This document shows positions 27,468-36,504 of a DNA stretch of 64,000 nt, one piece after another. This stretch comes from Paenibacillus sp. BIHB 4019. Its GTDB lineage: Bacteria; Bacillota; Bacilli; Paenibacillales; Paenibacillaceae. The position numbers and the translations under genes are program-made. How positions within the stretch are numbered: the first letter of the stretch is position 1; each line of letters starts with the position of its first letter. Under the pieces are notes generated by a model. It was not told where the DNA came from and made no database searches. It was given only the letters and a program-made list of their open reading frames with translations. The DNA lies in the NCBI RefSeq assembly GCF_002741035.1, contig NZ_CP016808.1:6372501-6436500 (forward strand), written 5' to 3'.

Positions 27468-27905
27468 TTATTTCTTCTTGCGGCTATTTTTAACGAGCGT
27501 CATTCGCCGGGAATGGCGCAGCCAGGAATAGTAGGATTTCAAATCTCGAAGCTCCATCGTCTCCGACATGCGGCCGAGAAAGGTCACGATAATCATTTTG
27601 TGCAGCGGGTTCCCCAAGATGTCCGTATCTGTCAGGGAAGGCGAAAATTCAGCTACGAAAACCAAATCATTGTCAATTAAATAGACATCCTGCTCATTGC
27701 GGTAATACGACTCGATTCTGCCCTGCTTCAAGCATTCCCACAAAAATTCTGCGATGTCCTCATAGCCAGTTTTCTCATGTTCAACTCGATCAATCCAGCG
27801 GCTACGGGCATGATTCGTAATGACAATATCAGAAACTTTCATATCGCCCAGATCGACATAGAACGTTTCATAGGTGCTCCATCGTTTCGTCAACTTGTCC
27901 TTCAT
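27468..27905 (-). CDS. Uncharacterised protein
   Basis: 145 residues from ATG 27905, with GGAGGAGGG upstream. I do not recognise the family. Visible features: an HARSRWIDRV motif (~30) followed by helical EDIAEFLWECLKQGRIESYY, then beta-strands DVYLIDNDLVFVAEF and KMIIVTFLGRM, and a basic C-terminus (SRRMTLVKNSRKKK). The order H-A-R-x-R followed by a short alpha/beta core loosely recalls DUF4258/BrnT-like small nucleic-acid-associated proteins, but that is only an impression. A good promoter lies just upstream. Confidence 0.7.
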   Translation of the reverse strand: MKDKLTKRWSTYETFYVDLGDMKVSDIVITNHARSRWIDRVEHEKTGYEDIAEFLWECLKQGRIESYYRNEQDVYLIDNDLVFVAEFSPSLTDTDILGNPLHKMIIVTFLGRMSETMELRDLKSYYSWLRHSRRMTLVKNSRKKK

Positions 27906-27955
27906 CACGAACCCTCCTCCTAAAGAACCAGGCCTTTATGACTAATATATCAAGT

Positions 27956-27983
27956 ATTTTACCATGATTGACCGATTTTACAA
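27956..27983 (-). promoter_or_regulatory. Putative sigma-A promoter of the 27468-27905 gene
   Basis: On the minus strand TTGTAA (27978-27983) and TAAAAT (27956-27961) are 16 bp apart, about 50 bp upstream of the start. Confidence 0.5.
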
Positions 27984-28153
27984 CAGAAAAAATGCTGAAT
28001 CTCAAAAATAACAGTTGACGTGACGCCGCCGCGACCGCGGTTCTGATTATGATCCCGCCACAGGCTTGCTAACTCAGCGTTTCGCTTTCCTTTTCCGAAA
28101 TCATTTTTTAGCTTCTCTCTTACGGAGACTACTTTCATTATATTGCTAGGCAT

Positions 28154-28192
28154 AAAAAAATAGCCCGGGTGGTTGTACCCCACCCGGGCTAT
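28154..28192 (-). terminator. Terminator downstream of ylbG
   Basis: A perfect 12-bp GC-rich stem, TAGCCCGGGTGG/CCACCCGGGCTA (28161-28191), with seven T following on the minus strand. It closes the xpb...ylbG gene group. Confidence 0.93.
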
Positions 28193-28219
28193 TGCGCACA
28201 GCTTGTTCGCTGCCAGCAG

Positions 28220-28513
28220 CTACATGCTGTAAAATCTTGTTTTGTCTTCACTGTCTTTCGTATATTCCGTTCGCAGCTCATTCCGGAAGGAACGTTCAAT
28301 TCTGCGAACGAAAGGCAAACGTCCAATATTGCGCAGCACTTCTTCGGCACGTTCGGCATTTACGTAGATGACGACATAGTGCATTTTGCGCGACATGTAA
28401 TGAACGGTGCCGTGTTTTTCTAGCGATCTGGCCGCCTTTAGGTCACTGACCCATATAATATAACCCGTCCGTTCAGGTAACAATACGATTCCCTCCACAA
28501 GTGTAAAATTCAC
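28220..28513 (-). CDS. ylbG: YlbG-family protein (DUF2129)
   Basis: 97 residues; family features EGIVLLPERTGYIIWVSDLK, HGTVHYMSRKMHYVVIYV and LPFVRRIERSFRNEL. It is a small conserved Bacillales protein of unknown biochemistry, commonly next to ylbF, as here (15 bp downstream). Confidence 0.93.
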   Translation of the reverse strand: MNFTLVEGIVLLPERTGYIIWVSDLKAARSLEKHGTVHYMSRKMHYVVIYVNAERAEEVLRNIGRLPFVRRIERSFRNELRTEYTKDSEDKTRFYSM

Positions 28514-28528
28514 ACCGAGCAGAGCCGC

Positions 28529-29023
28529 CTAGCCGCAACCGCCGCTTCCACAGCCACATGATCCGCCGCTTCCGCAACCGCCGCCGCTTGCTTCATTGCT
28601 CGGCACTTTAATCGTGTCCGATACTGATTCAGCAATGGTCCGTGATACCTCAAACAGCATCGTATCAACAGCCTGCTCCGCTGATTTGAATCGAACGACC
28701 GCCTCGATTTGGGCGAGCTCGGCTTCAACCAGCTTAATTTTATCTTTGGCTGCATGAAAATCCGGATGAAAACGCCCAAAACGCTGGCATTCCTCAAACA
28801 GCTCTTTCGCCTTTTCAAACTTCCTGGTCAGCGCCTTAACATCAGCATCCTCGCTGACCGCGTCTTTCCAATATAAATATTCGGCAACTTCAGCCGACTG
28901 ATTAATCCAATCACCCAGCTCGTAAGCACAAAGCAGCAGCGACGCCATATCGAGCGAAGAAACACCGCTTGCACCTTCAGGGTGTATGGGTAGAACAGCC
29001 GAGAGCTCCTTAGTAGCAGGCAT
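28529..29023 (-). CDS. ylbF: YlbF/RicF-family regulator
   Basis: 164 residues. The helical core SSLDMASLLLCAYELGDWIN, EVAEYLYWKDAVSEDADVKA and FGRFHPDFHAAKDKIKLVEA matches YlbF/RicF, a part of the RicA-RicF-RicT complex that carries Fe-S clusters and modulates RNase Y maturation of mRNAs in B. subtilis. The last ~20 residues form a Gly/Cys-rich tail (GGGCGSGGSCGCGSGGCG) with five cysteines. That may be a metal or Fe-S ligand set; the function of the tail is inferred. Confidence 0.9.
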   Translation of the reverse strand: MPATKELSAVLPIHPEGASGVSSLDMASLLLCAYELGDWINQSAEVAEYLYWKDAVSEDADVKALTRKFEKAKELFEECQRFGRFHPDFHAAKDKIKLVEAELAQIEAVVRFKSAEQAVDTMLFEVSRTIAESVSDTIKVPSNEASGGGCGSGGSCGCGSGGCG

Positions 29024-29094
29024 TTTTCCACCTCATCTCATTCGCTTACTTCCTTATCTATCATAGCATACTAGCTTAAATAGTACATACCATT

Positions 29095-30951
29095 TTATGT
29101 ATGAAAATTAATTCCTGGAACAAGCAGCCGCATAGCCTGCCAGCTTTCAGGCGACAACCTCACGCTGGCTCCATATTGCGCGCCTGAGAAGCTGCCCGTA
29201 ACAGACCAACTATTGGATTCGGCATGCAGCTCCCAAGGTACAAAAACAGCCATTCCATCCTCCAAATGCAGCTCGACAGGTGTTTGCCACTGAAGCGCAC
29301 GCTCCATCATCTCCCGGCTTGTGGAATGATGGTAGGCGCGGCGCTGGTTCAGCCAGCTTGCGGGAATTTGCTTTAGCCCCGCATAGCTTCCCTGCTTGTC
29401 CTCCTCATCATGCTGAATAAGCTCATAATGGCCCAGCCAGTCCTCATGCTCTGCTCTGGGTGCAGCCACTCCATTATCGGGATACAGCCGGAAACCAGCG
29501 ACTAGCTGCTGCTGGGAGCTATCCTGAAAGGAAGGATATTGCCTGCCGTCTCCGAAGCTCCCTGCACCCGCCACTGGCTTGTCCAGCTGGCCCAACTTGC
29601 TTCCCCAGTCTCGCAGCAGCGGAGCTGCTTCTGCTGCTGCGTCCTTGCTCCCGGAAGCCCATTCGAGAAAAGCGAGCAGCGCTGCTTCCGTTCGGCCAAA
29701 AGCCATTGCCCGTTCGATCGACTTGCGGCTAAGCCGGTACAGCCCTTGCTGTTCCTCGTTCACTCGTTCGGCCATAAGCTCCAGCTCCCAGCGAATACGC
29801 CCGTCACATTCCGGAAGGACGATAATTTCCCCATTTGGCTGCACGATGACAGCTTCGCTTTCACTAGTAAGCGGTGTTGATGATCGGTCTGTTCCGGGCT
29901 GGGGATCTATCATCCAGCGAAACCAGCTGCGCTCTCCGGGCCCTTCGATTCGCTCAAGCCAGCCGAAAGCATGCAGCGTGTCCAACCACCCCAGCAGCTG
30001 CTGCTTATCGCCCAAAGGCAATTGTCCAGCCGCAGCTGCAACAGCCTCGCCCTGCACCTGATACAGCCACGCTTCGGCCTCATACCAAGGCCCCATAGTT
30101 AGTGCAGACAATGCCGATGCGCCATGCGCCAAAAGCGGCTTTCTATATAAATAATGCTCCACAATCAGGCTGTGAAGACAAGCCTCTCGGGCAAAGCTGT
30201 TTAAAATCAGCCATTGCTCCAGCTTATCCTTTACCCATATGAGCCGCCCCTCTTCCTCCTCCAGCACGCCTAAACTTATAGCCGTTTCCAAAATAAAGGC
30301 AGATATGCGTCCGTATTGGCGTACCCGATCGTCCGATACATTCAAGCAAGCGATATTTTCCTCCGTAAGCGTAACGGAGATTCCCAGGCGGGCAATTATT
30401 TTTTTAGGCAAAATCCCTTTATTCGTCAGTGCAAGCCCGCTTCGCGCAAGCTCCGTCCACGCATCAAGCAATTGAAGTCCCAGCAGTCTGCCAGAGGCTC
30501 GAAACTGCACCTCGCCTTCTGCCAAAGCATCCATCGCCTTCGCCTCCAGCTGGCAGGGAAACACCAGCTGCTGCCATAGCGCAAAGCTGTCGCGAGGCAC
30601 AAAATAAATGCGCTCGCCCCAATTGCGGCTTACCGAAAATACGAGCCCGCCGCGCTGCAGCTCCGCTAAAGCCCAGCGAAACTCCGCGCCTGACATGCAC
30701 GCCTGCTTCGGGCCAAGGCGAAAAAGCCTCTCCTCAGGAGCTGGATCAGCGCCAGCAAGCTTTATGACCGCTTTCAGCGCCGCAAGCGTCGTAGAAGAGA
30801 GCGATTGAATCGCCTCAAGCATGGAGCGGCGATCTTTAACCGCATCGCTCCACTGCTTATTTTCTTTAGCTGCATACCACCACATCGGCGCTTCCATAAA
30901 TGTTTGCTGCCGATAATCCGTCAGCTTGTCGGCGAGCTCGTGGACGTACAT
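29095..30951 (-). CDS. Helicase-associated domain protein (XPB/Ssl2 N-terminal-domain-like partner)
   Basis: 618 residues. A winged-helix-like N-terminus (DRRSMLEAIQSLSSTTLAAL, FRWALAELQRGGLVF) is followed by a middle with VIVQPNGEIIVLPEC, a feature of the helicase-associated domain seen with bacterial XPB. The C-terminal ~150 residues look like a beta-rich module (ELHLEDGMAVFVPWEL). It lies 40 bp downstream of the XPB-like helicase and is probably cotranscribed. It carries no nuclease motif that I can see. A DNA-repair or transcription-coupled role is inferred from the partner only. Confidence 0.75.
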   Translation of the reverse strand: MYVHELADKLTDYRQQTFMEAPMWWYAAKENKQWSDAVKDRRSMLEAIQSLSSTTLAALKAVIKLAGADPAPEERLFRLGPKQACMSGAEFRWALAELQRGGLVFSVSRNWGERIYFVPRDSFALWQQLVFPCQLEAKAMDALAEGEVQFRASGRLLGLQLLDAWTELARSGLALTNKGILPKKIIARLGISVTLTEENIACLNVSDDRVRQYGRISAFILETAISLGVLEEEEGRLIWVKDKLEQWLILNSFAREACLHSLIVEHYLYRKPLLAHGASALSALTMGPWYEAEAWLYQVQGEAVAAAAGQLPLGDKQQLLGWLDTLHAFGWLERIEGPGERSWFRWMIDPQPGTDRSSTPLTSESEAVIVQPNGEIIVLPECDGRIRWELELMAERVNEEQQGLYRLSRKSIERAMAFGRTEAALLAFLEWASGSKDAAAEAAPLLRDWGSKLGQLDKPVAGAGSFGDGRQYPSFQDSSQQQLVAGFRLYPDNGVAAPRAEHEDWLGHYELIQHDEEDKQGSYAGLKQIPASWLNQRRAYHHSTSREMMERALQWQTPVELHLEDGMAVFVPWELHAESNSWSVTGSFSGAQYGASVRLSPESWQAMRLLVPGINFHT

Positions 30952-30991
30952 TTTTTTCTCCCCCTACATCGTTTGCCTCGGCTTGCTCCCT

Positions 30992-32689
30992 TTATTCAAG
31001 CAAAGCTGCTTCCCGCGATTCCAGCGCATAGCGATACCCCTGCTCCACCATGAACAGCTGGCGCCGCAGGGCAAAATCCAGCTCCTTGGTGCCATCGCTG
31101 ACAACGGTATAAAACCACGCTTCGTTTCTTCCTTGCTTTGGCCTGAGAATGCGCCCAATGCGCTGAGCCTCCTCTTGCCTTGAGCCGTAGCTGCCCGATA
31201 TTTGAATAGCTACTGCCGCATCCGGCAAATCAACAGCGAAATTGGCAACCTTTGAAACCGCCAGCACCGGAACCTCGCCTGAGCGGAAACGGTCATAAAG
31301 CAGCTGGCGCTTATCCTGCTCCAGCTCTCCGGTTATAACGGGAATCGCGAGCGCTTCGGCAACCGCATGCAGCTGATCTAAATATTGCCCGATAATGAGC
31401 GTAGGCACGCCTTCATGACGCTTCAGCAGTTCCCTAATTATAGATGCCTTTGATGGATTTTCTGCCGCAAGCCGCAATTGGGAACGGGGAGCGGCAGCCG
31501 CATACCGCTTACGGACAGCCTCACTAAGCGGTATCCGAATTTCGGTGCAATGAACAGCCGCAATATGCCCCTCTGCTTCAACCGCCTTCCACAGCCATTC
31601 ATACTGCTTTGGACCAATGAGCGAAAAGACGTCCTCCGCGCAGCCATCCTCGCGGACGAGCGTTGCCGTTAGCCCAAGCCGCCTCGTCGCTTGAATATCT
31701 GCTGTCATTCGAAAAACAGGTGCAGGCAGCAAATGCACCTCATCATAAATAATGAGCCCCCAGTCGCGCTCGGAAAATAAATTCATATGCTGATAGGCTG
31801 CCGACTTCGCCTTGCGGCTCGTCAATATTTGATAGGTGGCAATGGTTACCGGGCGTACCTGCTTGAGCCCGCCAGCATATTCTCCGATGTGCTCTTCCTG
31901 CAGCGTTGTTTTGTCCAGCAGCTCGCGCTTCCACTGCTGGACCGAGGTGGTGCTGGAGGTCAAAATCAGGGTCGCGCTGCTTAGCTTTGCAAGAGCAGCC
32001 AGTCCCACAACCGTCTTGCCTGCTCCGCATGGCAGCACGACAATCCCGCTGCCGCCATGCACGGAGCCTTCAGCGCAGAAAACATCTACCGCCTGCTGCT
32101 GATAGGCTCGCAGCTCAAACGGCTTGCCTTGGCGCGTTACCTCGCACAGCTGCACCTTCAGCGCCTCGCCGGCGTGATAGCCCGCCTGATCGATGACGGG
32201 ATAACCGAGCCGGGCCAGCTCCTGCTTGAGCAGCCCCCGCTCCTCCCCGCGGACTTCTATACCTGGCCCGCTGAGGCATGCTGCCAAATTCGGGCTAGCT
32301 AATTTCGGCCTTATTTCCGGATGGCGAGCCAGCTCCATGAGCAGCTCCGCGCTGCCGCTGAGCACGAGCTTGTCTCCCGCTAGCTCAAGATGCAGCTTTC
32401 CATAGCGGCCCATCCATTTGCGTATGCTCATTTCCGCATAGCCCGGGATGCTCGATGATGCATACTTCATCAGCAGCGCTATGACGTCCTCCGCCGCCAT
32501 CCCCGACGCGCAGGCTTGCCATAGCGTCATGGCTGTCATCCGGTACGTATGCCAACCGCCTGGGCGCTTGACGAGCTCTGCGAAAGCAAGCAGCCTGCCA
32601 GCGGCCTCCTCTGCCCCGGCCTGCTTCATATTGAGCAGCAGCGTCATATCGCTTTGAACAATAAGCGGCTTGCTGCTTGGTCCCAGCAT
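30992..32689 (-). CDS. XPB-type DNA repair helicase (SF2)
   Basis: 565 residues, ATG 32689 with GGAGGGGATAAC upstream. A DNA-binding N-terminal domain (~1-190) precedes a RecA-like pair: Walker A VLPCGAGKTVVG (~220), DEVH box IIYDEVHLLPAPVF (~315), TATLVREDGCAEDV, which includes the XPB-specific RED motif, and in lobe 2 VLAVSKVANFAVDLPDA and QRIGRILRPK. Bacterial XPBs are found in some Firmicutes and Actinobacteria. Their cellular role is unclear; the human counterpart opens promoter and repair bubbles. Confidence 0.9.
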   Translation of the reverse strand: MLGPSSKPLIVQSDMTLLLNMKQAGAEEAAGRLLAFAELVKRPGGWHTYRMTAMTLWQACASGMAAEDVIALLMKYASSSIPGYAEMSIRKWMGRYGKLHLELAGDKLVLSGSAELLMELARHPEIRPKLASPNLAACLSGPGIEVRGEERGLLKQELARLGYPVIDQAGYHAGEALKVQLCEVTRQGKPFELRAYQQQAVDVFCAEGSVHGGSGIVVLPCGAGKTVVGLAALAKLSSATLILTSSTTSVQQWKRELLDKTTLQEEHIGEYAGGLKQVRPVTIATYQILTSRKAKSAAYQHMNLFSERDWGLIIYDEVHLLPAPVFRMTADIQATRRLGLTATLVREDGCAEDVFSLIGPKQYEWLWKAVEAEGHIAAVHCTEIRIPLSEAVRKRYAAAAPRSQLRLAAENPSKASIIRELLKRHEGVPTLIIGQYLDQLHAVAEALAIPVITGELEQDKRQLLYDRFRSGEVPVLAVSKVANFAVDLPDAAVAIQISGSYGSRQEEAQRIGRILRPKQGRNEAWFYTVVSDGTKELDFALRRQLFMVEQGYRYALESREAALLE

Positions 32690-32840
32690 GTTATCCCCTC
32701 CTTATGTATAAGTGTGCAGCCATTAGCACAACGGCAAAGCCAGACCATCGGCCATAATGGCCTCCTATAGGAGCAGTATGCGGAAATAGGCCCTATTTTA
32801 TGCAATCATAATAGTGGTTGTTATCGTAAGCTGGTCATAA

Positions 32841-32880
32841 AAAAAGAGAGCATGCCACCGTATTCCGTGACATACTCTCC
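32841..32880 (-). terminator. Terminator of the M20 amidohydrolase gene
   Basis: Arms GAGAG-CATG and CATA-CTCTC with the inner part CCAC/GTGA (32846-32879), followed on the minus strand by seven T. It lies ~58 bp after the stop at 32938. Confidence 0.85.
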
Positions 32881-32937
32881 AATTAACGTACTGCTGCTGC
32901 CATGCTCGTCCAGCACGCCGTTTAATGCTCTAACCAT

Positions 32938-34122
32938 CTAATGCTCTGACACATAATCCTCAGCCAGACGAATGAGCAGTTCTGCGGATTTAAGCATGGC
33001 GCCTTCTTCGAAATCGAACTTAGGATGATGATGGGAATAGCTGGTGGACATATCGCCATTGCCCGCGCCTACCATCATAAAGCAGCCGGGAACCTCGTCC
33101 AAATAGTAGGAAAAATCTTCAGCTACCATCATTTCATCGCCCCGCACCGCATTGCCTTCTCCGAGCATCGGCTCTGCTACGCGAAAAAAACGCTCCGCTT
33201 CATGCTCATTATTAATGACGGCAGGATAGCCGACGCGAAGCTGAAAATCGTATTTGGCGCCATACATTTGGCATGTATGCTCTATAACCTGCTTCAAACG
33301 CTCATGAATAAAATAACGGCTTTCCTCATCGAAGGAACGAACCGTGCCTTTCATCAAACACCGTTCGGCAATGACGTTATTCGTCGTTCCCGCTTGAAAG
33401 GAACCTATAGAAATAACCGACGGATGCAGCGGATTGATGCTCCGGCTAACAATCGATTGTATCGACTGCACGAGCGACGCCCCAACCACAATCGTATCAA
33501 TTCCTTTATGCGGCATGCCGCCATGTCCGCCCAGCCCGATAATTTCAATTGTGAATTCATCGGCTGCGGCCATGAAAGCGCCTGCTCTTGTCGATACTTG
33601 CCCAAATCGGAGCGGTGCCCACAGATGAATGCCATAGATGACATCCACGCCTGCAAGCGCTCCGTCCTTAATCATATGAATGGCACCGCCCGGCGTCACT
33701 TCCTCAGCAGGCTGGAACAGCAGTCTCCGCTCGCCCTTAATGTCACTGCGATGCTCCTGATAGAACTTCGCTATGGCCAGCATCGACGACGTGTGGCCAT
33801 CGTGCCCGCAGGCATGCATAATTCCGGGTACCGTTGACGCATAATCACACTGCTTCTCATCTTGAATCGGCAACGCATCGATATCGGCGCGCAGAGCCAC
33901 GACTGGCCCAGGCCGTTCGCCCTTTATCGTGACGACGATGCCATATCCGCCTACACCTTCCTCAAACTCGCAGCCGAATTCCGCCAGCTTCCCTGCGATC
34001 CATCTTGAGGTTTTCTCCTCTTGGAAGGATAGTTCAGGATGCTGATGGAGGTATCTCCGCCACTGCACCATCTCTGGATAAAGATGTTGCAGCTTTTCTA
34101 ACGCATAGACACTGGTCAACAT
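32938..34122 (-). CDS. M20D-family N-acyl-amino-acid amidohydrolase
   Basis: 394 residues; typical length. LYPEMVQWRRYLHQHPELSF is the M20D signature at the N-terminus. Metal ligands occur in IMHACGHDGHTSSML (Cys, His), PAEEVTPGGA (Glu-Glu), YGIHLW and the C-terminal YSHHHPKFDFEE. These enzymes remove acyl groups from amino acids (hippurate, N-acetylamino acids, IAA conjugates). The exact substrate cannot be told from sequence. It stands alone with its own terminator. Confidence 0.9.
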   Translation of the reverse strand: MLTSVYALEKLQHLYPEMVQWRRYLHQHPELSFQEEKTSRWIAGKLAEFGCEFEEGVGGYGIVVTIKGERPGPVVALRADIDALPIQDEKQCDYASTVPGIMHACGHDGHTSSMLAIAKFYQEHRSDIKGERRLLFQPAEEVTPGGAIHMIKDGALAGVDVIYGIHLWAPLRFGQVSTRAGAFMAAADEFTIEIIGLGGHGGMPHKGIDTIVVGASLVQSIQSIVSRSINPLHPSVISIGSFQAGTTNNVIAERCLMKGTVRSFDEESRYFIHERLKQVIEHTCQMYGAKYDFQLRVGYPAVINNEHEAERFFRVAEPMLGEGNAVRGDEMMVAEDFSYYLDEVPGCFMMVGAGNGDMSTSYSHHHPKFDFEEGAMLKSAELLIRLAEDYVSEH

Positions 34123-34350
34123 AACAGCAAACCTCCTTCACCTTTTACACAAATGACAGACCTATCGTCTTAATCGTATTAACTTACTCTATTTTAACAG
34201 AACGAAGCTCACATAAGGAAGCTTAATTGCAGGAATGTTTATTTCGGTTTGCTTTGTCGGCGCGGGTAAGGCTTGCACTGGCTGGGGAAACATACTATCA
34301 TGAGAAATGAATGTTCAACAATTGGTTATGAATAATGAGGAGGAAACATC

Positions 34351-34695
34351 ATGATTATTGAGAATACCGGTTTGAACGGTGTTCAGAGCGAGCTGTTCCA
34401 TCTGGATGAATCGGCAGAAAAGCTTGGCTTCGTTCGCTGGCAGTGGGAATACTACCGCGCTACATATGATTTGAAACTGGAAGATAAGGCTACAAACTCT
34501 GAATACTTTTTGCGCATCAACACGCGTGCCGTTGAAGGAAAGCTTGAATCTCCGCATGCTGTACTTGCAATTGAAGCCGTATACATTGGCAGAGCAACGT
34601 TCCCGCATGGCATGGAGTATGAATCACCGGTGCCGCAACCTATTTTGAACACAGCTACGCAGCGATTGCAGCAACTCAAGCAATTGCTTGACTAG
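34351..34695 (+). CDS. yugN: YugN-like family protein
   Basis: 114 residues, with GAGGAGGAAACATC upstream of ATG 34351. The family features are MIIENTGLNGVQSELFHLDE, GFVRWQWEYYRATYDLKLED and TFPHGMEYESPVP. The function is unknown. It is followed 1 bp after its stop by ftsW-like, so the two probably share a transcript. Confidence 0.9.
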   Translation: MIIENTGLNGVQSELFHLDESAEKLGFVRWQWEYYRATYDLKLEDKATNSEYFLRINTRAVEGKLESPHAVLAIEAVYIGRATFPHGMEYESPVPQPILNTATQRLQQLKQLLD

Positions 34696-34696
34696 T

Positions 34697-35866
34697 ATGA
34701 GCAAAACGCAAAACGGCAGCCGTGGCAGGCCAGATTTTCTGCTTCTCATTTTCACGCTTCTGCTCGTCGGTTTTGGGCTCGTGATGGTATTCAGCGCGAG
34801 CTCAAGCATTGCTTTATATTCACCAAAATATTTGAATGATCCGCTCTATTTTGTTAAGAAACAGGCTGTTTTTGCAGCAGCAGGCGTATTTTTTATGCTT
34901 ATACTGATGAATATTCGATATGAATTTTATAAAAAATCGTTTCTGCTTTTCTTTTTTCCTGTTGTCGTTTTACTAGCTATCGTTCCCTTTGTCAGTGATA
35001 ATATCAACGGAGCGCACAGCTGGCTGCAAATAGGACCGCTTACGATACAGCCTACGGAGCCCGCAAAGCTCGCGCTAATTTTGTACTTGGGAGCCCTTAT
35101 CTCCAAAAAAGGCGAAAAATTCCGCGACTTCAAAAAAGGACTCGTGCCCGTCATTCTTGTTACTGGCTTTATCTGCTTCCTCATTATGCTGCAGCCGGAT
35201 TTGGGCTCTTGCATGGTACTGGCAGGATGCGCAACCGTTATGATTATGGCTGGCGGGGCAAATCTGAAGCAAGTATTCGTAACCGGCGGACTCATGGGGC
35301 TCGTGCTTACCGTTGTAGTGAGCATTTCTATGGCAATCAGCCCGACAAAGTGGTCTTACCGGATTGCCCGTTTTACTGCCTTCTTGGACCCTGTGGCAGA
35401 CAAGCAGGATACGGGGCTTCAACTCGTTTCCTCGTTGCAAGCTTTGGGACATGGCGGCTTGACTGGTGCCGGCTTTGGCGAAAGTGTACAAAAGCTGCAT
35501 TATTTAACCTATGCGTATAATGATTTTATTTTTGCTATTATCGCGGAGGAATTCGGCTTTATTGGCGCCTCGGTTTTTATTTTATTTTTTCTGGCTTTTT
35601 TATGGCGCTGCTTGATCGTCGCTCTGCGCTGCTCGGATCAATACGGCACCATTATTGGCGTCGGCATAGTTGGACTGTTCAGCATTCAAGCATTTATTAA
35701 CATTGGCGGCGTAACAGGCGCTATACCGCTGACTGGGGTAACGCTCCCTTTCATCAGCTACGGCGGTTCATCGCTTATGGCTTGCCTTATGTGCATTGGC
35801 GTATTGCTCAGCATTTCCCGAGAAGCGAATCGCAATGCAAAGCCAAAAAACAAACGTCAAAACTAA
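34697..35866 (+). CDS. FtsW/RodA/SpoVE-family peptidoglycan glycosyltransferase
   Basis: A 389-residue SEDS protein with about ten membrane spans. Conserved features are VFSASSSIALY, GAHSWLQIGPLTIQPTEPAK (the catalytic Asp region is nearby in the large loop), LLQPDLGS-like LQPDLGSCMVLAG, GLQLVSSLQALGHGGLTGAG, IIAEEFGFIGA and PFISYGGSSLMA. It polymerises lipid II with a partner class B PBP. ATG 34697 was chosen; no good Shine-Dalgarno precedes it, so it may depend on coupling with yugN. FtsW versus SpoVE cannot be separated here; there is no neighbouring division operon. Confidence 0.92.
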   Translation: MSKTQNGSRGRPDFLLLIFTLLLVGFGLVMVFSASSSIALYSPKYLNDPLYFVKKQAVFAAAGVFFMLILMNIRYEFYKKSFLLFFFPVVVLLAIVPFVSDNINGAHSWLQIGPLTIQPTEPAKLALILYLGALISKKGEKFRDFKKGLVPVILVTGFICFLIMLQPDLGSCMVLAGCATVMIMAGGANLKQVFVTGGLMGLVLTVVVSISMAISPTKWSYRIARFTAFLDPVADKQDTGLQLVSSLQALGHGGLTGAGFGESVQKLHYLTYAYNDFIFAIIAEEFGFIGASVFILFFLAFLWRCLIVALRCSDQYGTIIGVGIVGLFSIQAFINIGGVTGAIPLTGVTLPFISYGGSSLMACLMCIGVLLSISREANRNAKPKNKRQN

Positions 35867-35867
35867 A

Positions 35868-35910
35868 ACAAGCTTCCCACCTATGAGGCGCGGAAGCTTG
35901 TTTATTGTTG
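35868..35910 (+). terminator. Terminator after the FtsW-like gene
   Basis: Arms ACAAGCTTCC (35868-35877) and GGAAGCTTGT (ending 35901) followed by a T-rich tail. Confidence 0.85.
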
Positions 35911-35967
35911 TGTTGTTATATCAGAATGAATAGCTTTATCCGCCGGAGCGCAACAAGCCATCACCGA

Positions 35968-36354
35968 TTATTTTATACGCGGGGTAGCTGTTTCCTCAAA
36001 CACTTCTTCTTCCTTGAATACAACGCCTTCTACTTTCACATTCACTTCAACGACTTGAAGACCGGTCATATTCGATACCGATTCCCTTACATTGAGCTGC
36101 AGTTGGCGGCATACTTCCTGAATAGGAATGCCATAATGGACGATAATACGCAAATCAATTGCGGCTTCGAGCTGTCCGACTTCCACGGAAACACCCTTCT
36201 GCACGTTTTTTCCGCTTAGGCGTTTAGCTAGCCCTTCAGAAATCCCGCCAGACATGGCTGCTATACCTGGAGTCTCAAGTGCGGCGAGTCCCGCGATTGT
36301 TGCTACTACGTCATCAGAAATACGAATAATGCCTGTTTTAAGGTCCTCGGTCAT
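35968..36354 (-). CDS. Asp23/Gls24-family envelope stress protein
   Basis: 128 residues from ATG 36354 (MTEDLKTGIIRISDDVVATI); the GTG 9 nt earlier touches the GGAGG tract. Family features: ISDDVVATIAGLAALETPGI, GISEGLAKRLSGKNVQKGV and IDLRIIVHYGIPIQEVCRQL. Such proteins sit at the membrane or interact with membrane anchors and respond to alkaline or cell-wall stress. YloU of B. subtilis is a relative. Monocistronic here, convergent with the FtsW-like gene. Confidence 0.9.
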   Translation of the reverse strand: MTEDLKTGIIRISDDVVATIAGLAALETPGIAAMSGGISEGLAKRLSGKNVQKGVSVEVGQLEAAIDLRIIVHYGIPIQEVCRQLQLNVRESVSNMTGLQVVEVNVKVEGVVFKEEEVFEETATPRIK

Positions 36355-36504
36355 CTTCTTCACTCCTCCATTTGCTATATATGTATATTGTACTGGATGA
36401 ATTAACCGGAAGCAACTTTTGTCGATTAAAATAACGGTTATCTGTCGAATAGAATTGGATATATTATATAACAGGTTTGCAGATTTTCACAAAGGGGTGC
36501 CCAT

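Noticed and set aside
27959..28183. 74-codon minus-strand frame between ylbG and the hypothetical gene
   Set aside because: It begins inside the ylbG terminator and covers the promoter of the next gene; no motif.
33025..33837. 270-codon plus-strand frame opposite the M20 gene
   Set aside because: Antisense shadow; the minus-strand frame carries all M20 metal motifs.
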